From: Pseudonocardia endophytica
Lineage (GTDB): Bacteria; Actinomycetota; Actinomycetes; Mycobacteriales; Pseudonocardiaceae
Reading direction: 5' to 3'
Length of the DNA stretch: 64,000 bases
Assembly: GCF_004339565.1 (NCBI RefSeq)
Contig: NZ_SMFZ01000002.1
Location: 868,001 to 932,000 of the forward strand
Position numbers and translations under genes: made by a program. Each line of letters opens with the position of its first letter. The first letter of the stretch is position 1. The notes under the pieces were generated by a model that did not search any database, was not told the origin of the DNA, and saw only the letters and a program-made list of their open reading frames with translations. This document shows positions 38,737 through 47,204 of the stretch, piece by piece.

Positions 38737-40779
38737 GTGGGGCGGAGCGTCCTGTCGGTCGGCGCCTCGGAGCGCGCGGAGCTCCGCCGGTTGCTGGACA
38801 CCGTCGGCGCCCTGCGCCACGTCCGGCGATGCCTGTTGGTCCTCGACGGCGCGGACGGGCCACAGGTGTCCGGCAGCGTGGACGGCGTCCCGGCGTCGGT
38901 CGAGTCGGTGCCGGCGTCGCTGCCGCGGGAGCTCGACGGTCCCCGGCGTGTGGAGGTCGGGTGGGCCGCGCCGGTGGTCGTGGCGGGGGACGTGGTCGGA
39001 GCTGTCCTCGCCGAGTGTGAGGACGACGCCGACGCCCGGGAGGTCGCGGTCGCGGTGGCGGGCGCGACGGCGGACGTCCTCGCGTCCTCGGTCGCCGGCC
39101 TGGACCGGGTCGCGGCGCTCCGGGCCCTGGTCGAGGTCGCCACGCAGTTGCACGCGGTCGAGGCGGACACCGACGCGGTGCTGGAGTTCATCGTCGACCG
39201 GGCCCACGAGCTGATCGGCGCCGACGCGACGTGGCTGGCGCTGGCGGACTTCGAGCGCCAGGAGTCCGGCGTGACCGCGATCCGTGGCGCGCGCACCGCC
39301 GAGCTGGCCGCGCTGCGGGTCCGGCTGGGCGACGGGATCACCGGCCTGGCCTGGTCGGCGGGTGACGTGGTCACGCTGCACGACGAGGACCACACCGACG
39401 ACCGGCTCTCGCCGCAGGCCCGTGAGTGCCTGCGCGGCGAGGGCATCGTGTCCATGGTCTGCGCGCCCCTGTTCCATCACGGCGCGTTGATCGGCAACCT
39501 GCTGGTCGGGTTCCGGCGACGGACGTCGATGCCGCGCGATGTCGAGTACCTGCTGAGCGCGCTCGCCAGTCAGGCGGTGCTGACGATCGCGAACTCCCGG
39601 CTCTACGCGTCGCTGCGCACGCGGAACGACCTGCTGCAGCGGCACTCCGAGCTGAGCAGGCGCCTCAGCGACGCGTCGCTGTCCGGCGGTGGCCGGCACG
39701 CCGTCGCGACCGAGCTCGCCCGAGCGATCGGCAGCGACATCGTCGTCGAACGGGACCAGGACCCGAGCGCGTGGTGCTATCCGGCGGACGGCTCGCCGCC
39801 CGGTGACGCCGGTCCTGTCACGGCAGGCACGGCCGCCGCGCGGGCGTCGGCGATCATGGCTGGCGGGCAGCATCTCGGTCGGGTGCGGCTGGCCGAGCGG
39901 AGGGCGCCGACCGACTTCGAGCGGTCGGCGCTGAGCCTGGGGGCGACCGCGATCGCACTCGAGCTCGTCAAGGAGGCCGCGGCCCTGGAGGCCGAGTGGC
40001 GGGTGCGGGGCGAGCTGCTCGAGGAGATGCTGCGGGCCGGCGACACGCGCCCGGAGAGCCTGCGCCGCCGCGCGCGGCAGGCGGGATTCGACGTCACCAC
40101 CCCCTGTGTCGTCGCGGTGGTGGAGGCGCTGTCGGGCACGGACCGCGATCCGATGCTCGCGATGTTCCGCGCGGCGGGCACGATCGACGGTGTCCTCGTC
40201 GGTACGCGCGGTTCTCAGGTCGTCGTCGCGCTGGCGCAGCGGCACGGGCCGCGGCCCTGGATCCAGCAGCAACTGGACCGCGCCCGCGCCAAGGGTCTGG
40301 CGCTCGCGGCCGGGATGAGCGAACCGCGCACCGATCTGGCTCACGCGTTGAACGAGGCGGTGGCCGCGCTCAAGATGGCCAGGAACGCCACCACACCGGC
40401 GGTCGTCGTCGACGCGGCGGCGCTCGGCCCGCTACGCATCCTCCTGGACGTCGACGACACGTCCAGGATCGTCGACCTGGTCAGCCGCACGCTGGGGCCG
40501 GTCGCCGCCCACGACCGCCACCGGAACGGGGAACTCCTGGACACGCTCCGGACCTTCCTCGACGCCGGCGGGAACCACCCGGTGACGGCCGAGCGCTGCA
40601 GCGTGCACCTGAACACGGTCAAGTACCGGCTGGCCAAGGCCGGGGACCTCCTGGGCCGCCCACTCTCGGATCCCGCGACGCGTTTCGAGCTCTCCCTCGC
40701 GTTCGGAGCGTGGGACGTCCTCGACACGCTCGGGATCTCGCCGTGGACCGACGACGCCGGCGGCCCACCGTTGGCCTGA
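38737..40779 (+). CDS. GAF-domain PucR-type regulator
   Basis: About 680 aa from a GTG at 38737; an ATG at 38704 is also possible but has no better ribosome site. A GAF domain covers residues 140-290 (FIVDRAHELIGADATWLALA, VRLGDGITGLAWSAGDVVTL, VCAPLFHHGALIGNLLVGFR). A CdaR-like middle part follows, and the C-terminal PucR HTH reads LRTFLDAGGNHPVTAERCSV, then HLNTVKYRLAKAGDLLGRPL. It resembles the regulator at 18151 and precedes the DUF6351/retro-Claisenase pair, which it probably activates. Confidence 0.9.
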   Translation: MGRSVLSVGASERAELRRLLDTVGALRHVRRCLLVLDGADGPQVSGSVDGVPASVESVPASLPRELDGPRRVEVGWAAPVVVAGDVVGAVLAECEDDADAREVAVAVAGATADVLASSVAGLDRVAALRALVEVATQLHAVEADTDAVLEFIVDRAHELIGADATWLALADFERQESGVTAIRGARTAELAALRVRLGDGITGLAWSAGDVVTLHDEDHTDDRLSPQARECLRGEGIVSMVCAPLFHHGALIGNLLVGFRRRTSMPRDVEYLLSALASQAVLTIANSRLYASLRTRNDLLQRHSELSRRLSDASLSGGGRHAVATELARAIGSDIVVERDQDPSAWCYPADGSPPGDAGPVTAGTAAARASAIMAGGQHLGRVRLAERRAPTDFERSALSLGATAIALELVKEAAALEAEWRVRGELLEEMLRAGDTRPESLRRRARQAGFDVTTPCVVAVVEALSGTDRDPMLAMFRAAGTIDGVLVGTRGSQVVVALAQRHGPRPWIQQQLDRARAKGLALAAGMSEPRTDLAHALNEAVAALKMARNATTPAVVVDAAALGPLRILLDVDDTSRIVDLVSRTLGPVAAHDRHRNGELLDTLRTFLDAGGNHPVTAERCSVHLNTVKYRLAKAGDLLGRPLSDPATRFELSLAFGAWDVLDTLGISPWTDDAGGPPLA

Positions 40780-40891
40780 AGCGCCAACATTTCTCGTCGT
40801 GGTTCGTCCTCTCCGACCATGGTTCCTCGCGACCGGGCGGCGCATCGTCGGCGTGCCAGGGATGACGGGTCGCCATCGAGAGGGACGGGAC

Positions 40892-43033
40892 ATGAGCGCC
40901 GCAACGCAGCCGCAGGGGCCGAACGGCACGATGCCGACGGTCGTCGGAGTCCGCGTTCTCTCGGCGCACGCCGGGTTCATCACCGGTGGAACGGCGCTCG
41001 TCGAGGTGGAGGGCACCGGCGCCCGCCTCACGCTCAACGGCGCCGACGTGACCTCCGACCTGATCGCGGGCCGCGGGCTGGTGTCCGGCTTCGCGGACGG
41101 GGAGAACGTGCTGCGGGCCGAGGCCGACGGCGAGCAGGCCGTCGCCACGGTGTGCAACAGGCCGGTGGAGGGACCGCTGTTCAGTGGCCCCCACCTGCAC
41201 CCGTGGCTGGTCACCACCCAGGACAACGGGTTGGGTGCCCCGGTCGACGAGCACGGGAACGCGCCGTCACGGATCGATCACCACTACATGAGCGTCCGGA
41301 CGGGAACGTTCGAGGCCTACGACCCGCAGGATCCCCCGGATCCGGACGAGGTGGCCGCGACCACGACCGACGACGGGGTGACGGTCCCCTACGTCGTGCG
41401 GCGCGAGCTCGGGAGCGCGAACCGGGGGCTCTTCGAGCTGGCGGTGCTCTGCGATCCGGCGCGACCGTGGTCGCCGACGGCGCCCCAGGACGGGTGGAAC
41501 CACAAACTGTGGATCTACTCCTACGGCGGGTGGAACCAGCACTGGTCGCAGAGCTCCTTCGAGCTGCCCCCGATCCCGCCCGGCGCGAAGGGTCCGCTCG
41601 CCGACCCCAGCCGCCCGGCCCCCCGCCAGACGGTGTTGAACGACATGGGGCTGCGGCGCGGGTTCATGGTGGCCCGCACCACGCTGATGCAGTCCCGCAC
41701 CAACTCCGACACCGTGCGCGCCGCCGAGTCGCTGGTGATGCTCAAGGAACACGTCGTCAAGAACTACGGGACGATCCGCTACACGTTCGGATCGGGAGCC
41801 TCCGGCGGCTCGATCATGCAACAGATGATCGCCAACCAGTACCCGGGGATCTTCCAGGGCATCATCCCGATGTCGAGCATCCACTCCTCCTGGTACCTCC
41901 CGTCGGTGATCAACGAATGCCGGTTGCTCGCCCGCTACTTCACCGAGACCTCCCCGGAGCTGTGGAGCGAGGAGAGCGAGCGGCTGGCCGTCGACGGTCA
42001 CCGCAGCGAGGAGGTCCGCGCCTTCTTCAACGAGGTGTTCGGCGCCCCGCTCACGGCCGGCAACGACGCGCGAACCGGCACCGGGCTACCGCCGGAGCAG
42101 ACCTACCATCCCGAGGACCACCCGTCCGGGGCGCGCGGGACCCTGCAGGACTACCACGTCAACTACCTCGGTCGCCGCCCGCGTTCCGTGTGGACCTCGG
42201 CCGAGCGGGCCGCGGGCCGCGGCTTCGCCCACCACCCGTGGGACAACACCGGCGTCCAGTACGGCCTCGCCGCGCTGCTCGACCGGACGATCAGCGTCGA
42301 GCAGTTCGTCGACCTCAACGAGAAGGTCGGCGGCGTCGACCTGGACGGCGTGCTCGTCGCCGAGCGCACCGACGCCGACCCGGAGGGCATCGCCCGCCTG
42401 CACCGCTGCGGGCTGGTCAACGACTACGCGCACATGGACACCGTCGCGATCCTCGACCTGCGCAACCCCGAGCACGAGGACCCCATCCGCACCCACACGC
42501 AGTTCCACACCTGGGTGACCCGTGCCGGCCTGCTCGCCGCCCACGGCCACGCCGACAACCACGTCGCCTGGATCGTGCCCGGGTTCTCGACCGGCAGCGT
42601 GCCCACCGAGGCCGCCTTCCTGGCCATGGACCTCTGGCTCGCGGCCGTGGAGCGCGACACCGGGTCGCGCACGCCGGCCGAGAAGGTCGCGGCGAACAGG
42701 CCGGACGACGTCACCGACGGGATCCGGACGCTCGAGGGCGACCAGCGCGGCGATCTCGCCGCCTACCGGCGCACCTACCCCTCCTACGGCGACGCCCGCC
42801 TCGTCGCCGCATGCGGAGACCTGCGCGCGTACCGGGTGTCGAAGCCGCAGCTCAGGCCGCTGCGGCGGGACGACTACCCGGGCGTCGTCTTCACCGACGA
42901 CCAGTGGCGTCGCCTCGAGGACGCCTTCCCGCTGGGCGTCGCCGACTGGGCCGCACCGGGCGTCGGCGCGACGCCGTCCGTGCCATGGCTGACCTACCAG
43001 GACGGCCCAGGCGGTCAGCCCCTGCTGCCGTGA
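40892..43033 (+). CDS. DUF6351-type putative hydrolase
   Basis: A 713-aa protein whose early part looks like a small beta domain (VVGVRVLSAHAGFITGGTAL), followed by a large alpha/beta-hydrolase-like region: HKLWIYSYGGWNQHWSQSSF, MVARTTLMQSRTNSDTVRAA, YTFGSGASGGSIMQQMIANQ (a GxSGG elbow-like motif with Ser) and GLVNDYAHMDTVAILDL. This resembles DUF6351 proteins, loosely tannase-like. There is no evident signal peptide, so it may be cytosolic here. It precedes an oxocamphor-hydrolase-like gene, suggesting joint action on a cyclic ketone or ester substrate. Confidence 0.8.
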   Translation: MSAATQPQGPNGTMPTVVGVRVLSAHAGFITGGTALVEVEGTGARLTLNGADVTSDLIAGRGLVSGFADGENVLRAEADGEQAVATVCNRPVEGPLFSGPHLHPWLVTTQDNGLGAPVDEHGNAPSRIDHHYMSVRTGTFEAYDPQDPPDPDEVAATTTDDGVTVPYVVRRELGSANRGLFELAVLCDPARPWSPTAPQDGWNHKLWIYSYGGWNQHWSQSSFELPPIPPGAKGPLADPSRPAPRQTVLNDMGLRRGFMVARTTLMQSRTNSDTVRAAESLVMLKEHVVKNYGTIRYTFGSGASGGSIMQQMIANQYPGIFQGIIPMSSIHSSWYLPSVINECRLLARYFTETSPELWSEESERLAVDGHRSEEVRAFFNEVFGAPLTAGNDARTGTGLPPEQTYHPEDHPSGARGTLQDYHVNYLGRRPRSVWTSAERAAGRGFAHHPWDNTGVQYGLAALLDRTISVEQFVDLNEKVGGVDLDGVLVAERTDADPEGIARLHRCGLVNDYAHMDTVAILDLRNPEHEDPIRTHTQFHTWVTRAGLLAAHGHADNHVAWIVPGFSTGSVPTEAAFLAMDLWLAAVERDTGSRTPAEKVAANRPDDVTDGIRTLEGDQRGDLAAYRRTYPSYGDARLVAACGDLRAYRVSKPQLRPLRRDDYPGVVFTDDQWRRLEDAFPLGVADWAAPGVGATPSVPWLTYQDGPGGQPLLP

Positions 43034-43131
43034 GGCTCCGCCCGACGTCGCGGATCCGGACACCCACCCGTCAGCCCCACCCGCGCGCCCGCGCGCGGTC
43101 GCACGTCCCGAGTCCACAGACAGGAGCAGTC

Positions 43132-43995
43132 GTGTCCGACATGTACCGCACCCACCTCGACGACTACGCCAAGCAGTTCGAGTCGTTCCTACGCCTCCGC
43201 CGGGAGGACGGGATCCTCGAAGCCCGGTTGCACACCGACGACGGCCCGCTGCGGTGGAACCTGGAGGTCCACCGCGGCCTGATCCCGGCCATGGCCGCGA
43301 TCAACGACGATCCCGAGAACGAGTGCCTGATCCTGACCGGCACCGGCGACGCGTTCCTCGCCGAGTTCGACCGGCCCGGCTGGAAGCGGCACGGTTTCCA
43401 CGAGCCGTTCACCAGCTACCACGGCTACGACATCTTCTACAAGGACCAGACCCGCGAACCGTTCGCGCTGCTCAACCTGCAGATCCCCGTCATCGCGGCG
43501 ATCAACGGCCCGTCGATCGTGCACGCCGAGCTCGCGCTCCTCAACGACATCGTGCTCGCCTCCGAGAACACTCACTTCTACGAGGGGCACTGGGACGGTC
43601 TCGGCATCGTGCCCGGTGACGGCGTGCACACCCTGTTCCGCGAGCTCCTCGGCCCCAATCGCGGCCGCTACTTCCTGCTGATGGGCCAGCGCATGGGTGC
43701 CCACGAAGCCCGCGACCTCGGGCTCGTCGGCGAGGTCCTGCCGAGCGACCAGCTGCTCGACCGCGCCTGGGAGATCGCCCGGACCGTGTTCATGTCCAAG
43801 AACCGCATCCAGCGCCGCCTCACCCGCTCGCTGCTCATCCAGCCGTGGCGCGAGCTGTTCACCAGGGAACTGTTCTCCGGCATGGCCCACGAGAGCCTGG
43901 CCTGCTACGACTACTGGCCGATGTCCGACGAGCCCGGCTACGACATCGGCGACCTCGTCAAGCGCGACCCCAGCACGACCACGCCGGCACAGTAG
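43132..43995 (+). CDS. Crotonase-family beta-diketone hydrolase (6-oxocamphor hydrolase-like)
   Basis: A 287-aa crotonase-fold protein. Compared from memory with Rhodococcus 6-oxocamphor hydrolase, the catalytic residues reported for that enzyme all have counterparts: His47 (WNLEVHRGL), His131 (NGPSIVHAEL), His153 (EGHWDGLGIV), Asp163 (VPGDGVH) and Glu254 (MAHESLA). The block LGPNRGRYFLLMGQ is also typical. 6-Oxocamphor hydrolase cleaves a C-C bond of a bicyclic beta-diketone by retro-Claisen reaction, without CoA. The start is GTG 43132. It is downstream of the DUF6351 gene and PucR regulator. It probably opens a cyclic diketone; the substrate is not proven. Confidence 0.85.
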   Translation: MSDMYRTHLDDYAKQFESFLRLRREDGILEARLHTDDGPLRWNLEVHRGLIPAMAAINDDPENECLILTGTGDAFLAEFDRPGWKRHGFHEPFTSYHGYDIFYKDQTREPFALLNLQIPVIAAINGPSIVHAELALLNDIVLASENTHFYEGHWDGLGIVPGDGVHTLFRELLGPNRGRYFLLMGQRMGAHEARDLGLVGEVLPSDQLLDRAWEIARTVFMSKNRIQRRLTRSLLIQPWRELFTRELFSGMAHESLACYDYWPMSDEPGYDIGDLVKRDPSTTTPAQ

Positions 43996-44047
43996 GACGC
44001 TCCAGCGAGCCGACTCCGGCTGCGAGCCCGGGGTCCGACTGCACCGC

Positions 44048-44096
44048 CGGACACAGCCGTACACAACAAGATCGACCCGTCACCGTGTTCTCGCCG
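44048..44096. repeat. Third, partial copy of the island junction sequence
   Basis: CGGACACAGCCGTACACAAC and the following ATCGACCC-TCACCGTGTTCTCGC match the sequence next to the attachment sites at 46790-46843 and 53333-53380. The integrase and tRNA parts are missing. It marks an older insertion boundary and lies within the truncated vapC. Confidence 0.75.
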
Positions 44097-44400
44097 GCCT
44101 CGAAGGGGTCTTCGGCTCCCAGTCTGGGGCGGCCGCGGAGTCGGGCATAGGCCTGTAGCTCACCCACCGGGCGGCGACGCGTCGGTCGTAGGGCAGGACG
44201 ACGAGTCCGTCGATGAAGGTGCGCATGGTCTCGACGCGTTGCGGTCCCCACCGGCGGACGAGGGTCCACTTGGTGAGCTCGCCGACAGTCACGAACGTCG
44301 CCGCGAGCACATTCCCGGCCAGCCGACCGGCGAGTGGCTCCTGGAGCCGGCGCCGTAGCAGCACGGAGGCTACGTCGGTGTCGAGGACGACGACGCTCAC
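44080..44400 (-). pseudogene. VapC-like PIN-domain toxin, frameshifted and truncated
   Basis: The N-terminal two thirds match the intact toxin at 49302-49700: VVVLDTDVASVLLRR (first PIN Asp), TFVTVGELTKWTLVRRWGPQ, VLPYDRRVAARW. After RVAARW the homologous continuation GELQAYARLRGRPR lies in another frame, and the gene then runs into the island junction repeat, losing the last acidic residues of the PIN active site. It is probably inactive. The GTG start overlaps the antitoxin stop (GTGA). Confidence 0.75.
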
Positions 44401-44606
44401 CCGAGGTCGGCTCGGCGGGAGGCGTAGAGGTCGGCGAGGAAGTCGTCGTGCTCGGTGTCGGACTCGAACGGGTCCTTGGTCGCGGCGAGGTCGTCCACCG
44501 TGGCGATGGGACGGGCGTCATGACGGCGCAAGAGCTCTTCGGTGGATACGAAGTCGTCAGCTGGCCAGTCATCCGGGCGTTGCGGGGTCGTGGTCATCAC
44601 TGCCAC
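44397..44606 (-). CDS. VapB-like antitoxin of the broken pair
   Basis: A 69-aa acidic protein: DDFVSTEELLRRHDARPIAT, VDDLAATKDPFES and DFLADLYASRRADLG. It is clearly related to the antitoxin at 49697-49891 and ends in the same peptide pattern that would wrap the PIN toxin. It is coupled to the toxin by a 4-bp overlap. As the toxin is broken, this copy may now serve as a solo antidote. No separate DNA-binding motif is obvious. Confidence 0.75.
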   Translation of the reverse strand: MAVMTTTPQRPDDWPADDFVSTEELLRRHDARPIATVDDLAATKDPFESDTEHDDFLADLYASRRADLG

Positions 44607-44663
44607 CTCCGTTACGACGATGCTCCCACAGCGCCCAGCCGGTCTCGGGCGAATCGCCGACCC

Positions 44664-45377
44664 CTAGGGGGCTACACCGGCGGCCAGCCCGTCGAGCACC
44701 ATCTCCAGACGACGCTCGAACACGGCGTCCGGGTCCGGGTGGTCGTCGGCGTCGACGACCACCCGCCGCAGCGCGGGGAAGCGACCGCTCGCCAACAGCT
44801 GCGTGAGGTACGGAACGGTGCTGCGCCGGTAGGCCTCGCGGTCCAGGCCCGTGCGCCGCCGAGCCTCCACCTCACCCAGCTCCTGCGCGACGAAACCCCT
44901 GGTGAACTGCAGCGCGGTGGCCAGCACGTCCATCATCGCGTCGATCTCCAGGCCGATCCCGTCCACACAGGCCAGGCCGGTCTCGCGGAACCGCAGGGCA
45001 TGCGGCCCGAGCGTCGGCCGGTGCCCGAACCGGGTGATCCACGGGTGGAGGTGGTGGAGCCGGCGCATCTCGCCGGCCAGCCGCCGGATGTCGGCCCGCC
45101 AATCCCCCGACGGCATCCCGTCCAGACCCAGCTCTCCCAGCACCGCGTCGTACATCAGCTCGGTCAGGTCGTCCTTCCCCCCGACGTGCCGGTAGAGCGA
45201 CATCGCGCTGTGCCCCATCCGGCTCGCGATCCTGCGCATCGAGACCGCGTCGATGCCTTCCTCGTCGGCGAGCGCGACGGCGGCCGCTGTGATGGCGCCG
45301 TGGTCGAGGGTGCGGGCCGGGCCGCGACCCTGACCGGAGAGGCGCGCCCAGATGACGGGCGGTGGTTCGTCGGTCAC
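44664..45377 (-). CDS. TetR/AcrR regulator with TetR C-terminal domain
   Basis: A 237-aa repressor. HTH: HGAITAAAVALADEEGIDAV, then SMRRIASRMGHSAMSLYRHV and GGKDDLTELMYD. The C-terminal part fits the TetR_C class of tetracycline-type repressors (LRFRETGLACVDGIGLEIDA). The start is GTG 45377. It is divergent from a TetX-like flavin monooxygenase with a palindromic operator between, a classic drug- or substrate-inducible pair. Confidence 0.92.
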   Translation of the reverse strand: MTDEPPPVIWARLSGQGRGPARTLDHGAITAAAVALADEEGIDAVSMRRIASRMGHSAMSLYRHVGGKDDLTELMYDAVLGELGLDGMPSGDWRADIRRLAGEMRRLHHLHPWITRFGHRPTLGPHALRFRETGLACVDGIGLEIDAMMDVLATALQFTRGFVAQELGEVEARRRTGLDREAYRRSTVPYLTQLLASGRFPALRRVVVDADDHPDPDAVFERRLEMVLDGLAAGVAP

Positions 45378-45421
45378 GGCAGCGCTCCTCGCGTGGGTTG
45401 CTAGCACCCTATCGGGACACT

Positions 45422-45453
45422 TACGGTGTACACGACTAGTCACGTACACCGTA
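45422..45453. promoter_or_regulatory. Palindromic TetR operator
   Basis: The arms TACGGTGTAC (45422-45431) and GTACACCGTA (45444-45453) are perfect inverted repeats, and the centre holds GACTAGTC, itself palindromic. The site overlaps both divergent promoters and ends one base before an in-frame ATG at 45455, so the repressor would block both genes. Confidence 0.85.
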
Positions 45454-45472
45454 TATGACTCGAGGCGGCCCC

Positions 45473-46621
45473 ATGACCTACTCCATCGCCGTCGTCGGCG
45501 GCGGCATCAGCGGCCTGGTGCTGGCGCGAATCCTGCAGAAGCACGGCGTCGACAGCACCGTCTACGAGCTCGACGCCTCCGCCACCGCCCGGCGCCAGGG
45601 CGGCCTGCTCGACCTGCACGTCGAGTCCGGCCAGCTGGCCCTGCGCGAGGCCGGCCTGCACGAGCGGTTCACCCGGCTGACCCGGCCGCAGGCGGAGGCG
45701 ATGCGGGTGATGGACAAGGCCGGCACGGTCTTCATCGACGAGTCGCCCGCCGACGGGACGACCGGGCGGCCCGAGATCGACCGGACGGACCTGAGGGCCC
45801 TCCTGCTGGACTCGCTCGATCCCGGCCGGGTCGCATGGGGCCACAAGCTCACCGCGGCCCGTCGCCGTGAAGACGGGCGGTTCGAGCTCACCTTCGACGG
45901 CGGCGTGCATCGGACCGCCGACCTGCTGGTCGGGGCCGACGGCGCCTGGTCGCGGGTCCGCCCGCTGCTGTCGGCCGCAGTCCCGCAGTACGCCGGGATC
46001 AGCTACATAGACCTCTGCGTGACGGACGCGCCGACGAGGCTGCCCGCCTCCGCCGAGCTGGTCGGCACCGGGAGCCTGTTCGCGCTGTCCGACAACAAGA
46101 ACATCGGTGGCCACGGCGGCCGCGACCTGCACCTGGGCGCCATGCTGCGCACCCCGGAGGACTGGGTCGAGACCCACGGCCTCGACGCCGCCGACGTGAC
46201 TGCCGCGCGCACCGCGCTGCTGGCGGAGTTCGCCGACTGGCATCCGGCGCTGACCGATCTCATCCGGCACTGCGACGACGAGGTCACCGCCCGCCGGATC
46301 CACGCCCTCCCCGCCGGCCACTCGTGGCCACGCACCCCGGGCGTGACGCTGATCGGCGACGCCGCGCACCTGATGTCGCCGTTCGCGGGCGAGGGCGCGA
46401 ACGCCGCGATGCTGGACGCCTGCGAGCTGGCGCTGGCGCTGGTCGAGCACGGCGACGACGTGGAAGGCGCCCTCCTGCGGTACGAGAGGGCGATGTTCCC
46501 GCGCGCGGATGTCGCCGCCCGGATGTCGGCCCGCGGCCTCGACCTGTGCTTCGCCGACGACTCCCCGCGCGGGCTGGTCGAGTTCTTCGGACGGATGGGC
46601 ACCCCGGTCAACTCGGGATGA
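45473..46621 (+). CDS. FAD-dependent monooxygenase (TetX/PHBH-like)
   Basis: A 382-aa flavoprotein hydroxylase. The FAD fold is SIAVVGGGISGLVLARILQK, the DG motif is LLVGADGAWSRVRPLL, and the second FAD motif is VTLIGDAAHLMSPFAGEGAN. The sequence resembles TetX and related group A monooxygenases that hydroxylate aromatic or polyketide compounds. I chose ATG 45473 (with GAGG about 8 bp upstream) over the ATG at 45455 that abuts the operator. Its 3' end meets an integrase remnant within 20 bp, so it lies at the edge of an inserted element. Confidence 0.9.
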   Translation: MTYSIAVVGGGISGLVLARILQKHGVDSTVYELDASATARRQGGLLDLHVESGQLALREAGLHERFTRLTRPQAEAMRVMDKAGTVFIDESPADGTTGRPEIDRTDLRALLLDSLDPGRVAWGHKLTAARRREDGRFELTFDGGVHRTADLLVGADGAWSRVRPLLSAAVPQYAGISYIDLCVTDAPTRLPASAELVGTGSLFALSDNKNIGGHGGRDLHLGAMLRTPEDWVETHGLDAADVTAARTALLAEFADWHPALTDLIRHCDDEVTARRIHALPAGHSWPRTPGVTLIGDAAHLMSPFAGEGANAAMLDACELALALVEHGDDVEGALLRYERAMFPRADVAARMSARGLDLCFADDSPRGLVEFFGRMGTPVNSG

Positions 46622-46637
46622 CGCGCATCCAGATGTT

Positions 46638-46748
46638 CACTCGGTCGAGGTCCTGCTCAAGGTCTACGCCAAGACGATCGACGGCCAGGACGCCATCGTG
46701 CGGCGCCGGGTCATGGACGCGCTCGGGTACCGCGACGGCGGACCGTGA
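46638..46748 (+). pseudogene. Tyrosine integrase C-terminal remnant, copy 1
   Basis: 37 codons encode HSVEVLLKVYAKTIDGQD, then VRRRVMDALGYRDGGP and a stop. These are the last residues of a tyrosine recombinase, with the nucleophile Tyr in KVYAK and the His of the box II GH. The rest of the gene is gone. It is nearly identical to the end of the integrase pseudogene at 52807-53285 and sits just before an attachment-site copy. Confidence 0.85.
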
Positions 46749-46822
46749 ACGTGGGCACGCATTGGACACAGAGACCCGCCGACGCCCGGTCAGGGCCGGA
46801 CGCAGCCGTACACAACAAGATC

Positions 46823-46859
46823 GACCCCTCACCGTGTTCTCGCTGGTGAGGGGTCGTTT
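46823..46859 (+). terminator. Rho-independent terminator, island copy 1
   Basis: An 11-bp perfect stem, GACCCCTCACC (46823-46833) with GGTGAGGGGTC (46845-46855), is followed by GTTTT. It lies after the integrase remnant and is repeated at 53360-53396. Confidence 0.8.
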
Positions 46860-46870
46860 TCGCTGGTGAC

Positions 46871-46920
46871 GCGGTGGGTGCCCCCGGCAGGATTCGAACC
46901 TGCGCTCCCGCCTCCGGAGG
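46871..46920. repeat. attL-like site: duplicated 3' part of tRNA-Arg
   Basis: A 50-bp block identical to 53408-53457. On the minus strand it carries the tRNA-Arg 3' half, from the anticodon arm to the discriminator (46879-46920). Right of it the sequence departs from the tRNA. It is the far attachment site of the element ending at the intact tRNA gene. Confidence 0.9.
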
Positions 46921-47204
46921 CCGGCGGACCGGGTGATCTATCGGGTCCTTGCAGGAACTCTGCGGGCCTGACGTTTGCCGGATCGGTCTCCGTGGCCCCC
47001 TGCTGCCCTGTGCTTCGTTCCACGAGTCGTTCCACGCAGCCAGCTCAGGACCATGCTGCTGGCCCGCGCATACCGCTGGAGTGCTCAGCTCCAAGTCATG
47101 GGTGGCGGACCATGCCTACGGGCAGAACTCCAGGCGTACCAGCCATTTACCGCCGATGCGGCGAACATCCACCTGACTAAGCCAGGTGCCGCTGCAGTTT
47201 TCGA

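Noticed and set aside
45455..45472. ATG 45455 as the start of the flavin monooxygenase
   Set aside because: It abuts the operator with no ribosome site upstream; ATG 45473 has GAGG at suitable spacing and begins directly at the FAD fold.
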